A stretch of DNA of 5,964 bases from Planctomycetota bacterium (GTDB taxonomy: Bacteria > Planctomycetota > Brocadiia > SM23-32): NCBI GenBank assembly GCA_018400625.1, contig JAGYMJ010000100.1, positions 1-5,964 on the forward strand, in the 5' to 3' direction. This document shows, piece after piece, positions 5,855-5,964 of this stretch. Numbering within the stretch: the first letter of the stretch is position 1; each line of letters starts with the position of its first letter. The position numbers and the translations under genes are program-made. The notes under the pieces were generated by a model. The model worked only from the letters and a program-made list of their open reading frames with translations. It made no database searches and was not told the DNA's origin.

Positions 5855-5918
5855 AAAAAAAAAGGGCAGACATCACTTCTCTCCGCAAAATTCCGAAAAA
5901 AAGTGATGCCTACCCTTT
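5855..5918 (-). terminator. Strong intrinsic terminator of minus-strand transcription
   Basis: Arms 5861-5878 and 5901-5918 form an 18-bp stem with a 22-nt loop. In the minus-strand RNA every position pairs, including two G-U wobbles; on the plus strand those two positions are C/A mismatches. The stem is followed at once, in the minus direction, by nine U (A-run at 5855-5863). This fixes the direction and suggests a gene ending just right of the window; stops occur in all three minus frames within the last 25 bases. It insulates the HNH-helicase-polymerase block from upstream transcription unless anti-termination acts. Confidence 0.88.
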
Positions 5919-5964
5919 ACACGCAAAAAATCGCATGGTAAGCTAAAAATTATTTAATTGTTTG

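Noticed and set aside
5663..5941. 92-codon plus-strand ORF with hydrophobic start
   Set aside because: It is antisense to the lysine-rich start of the HNH gene and runs through the terminator; no ribosome site or recognisable sequence.

Overview
The window reads as part of the DNA-replication module of a double-stranded DNA tailed phage or prophage. All four genes lie on the minus strand, so transcription runs from right to left. In that order they are a small zinc-ribbon/HNH homing-type endonuclease (5715-5272), a Toprim plus superfamily 3 helicase protein (5187-2977), a phage-type family A DNA polymerase with an intact proofreading domain (2600-297), and a small basic four-cysteine protein cut by the left edge (226-1). 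There is no rRNA, tRNA, CRISPR or insertion sequence. The host cannot be named from the sequence. It is bacterial: polymerase and helicase both have AGGAG Shine-Dalgarno sites 7 nt from ATG. Coding DNA is of moderate G+C and the gaps are strongly A+T-rich.

Right end (5716-5964): a strong intrinsic terminator for minus-strand transcripts (5855-5918) separates an unseen upstream gene from this module. Two G-U wobbles, possible only in the minus-strand RNA, fix its direction. About 140 nt of A+T-rich leader follow before the HNH gene. No convincing sigma70 promoter was found there.

Middle: the helicase and polymerase genes are separated by a 376-nt non-coding gap, far longer than the 84-nt and 70-nt gaps at the other junctions. 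It holds ten exact copies of GTGGAA/TTCCAC plus near copies. They form two oppositely oriented clusters with 9-11 bp spacing, around an A/T-only palindrome and a polypyrimidine tract. The layout resembles an iteron-type replication origin or a multi-site operator, and this is the most interesting non-coding signal in the window.

How the parts may work together (inference): the Toprim-SF3 protein would load on and unwind DNA, possibly at the repeat region, and may prime synthesis. The polymerase would extend and proofread. The small zinc protein is of a type often carried by phages, with unknown role. The HNH protein is probably a selfish or accessory endonuclease lodged beside the replication genes. 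Apart from the repeat region and a Pro-Gly-Gly replacement in the polymerase O-helix, this looks like an ordinary phage replication block. I see no clear evidence of a wholly new system.
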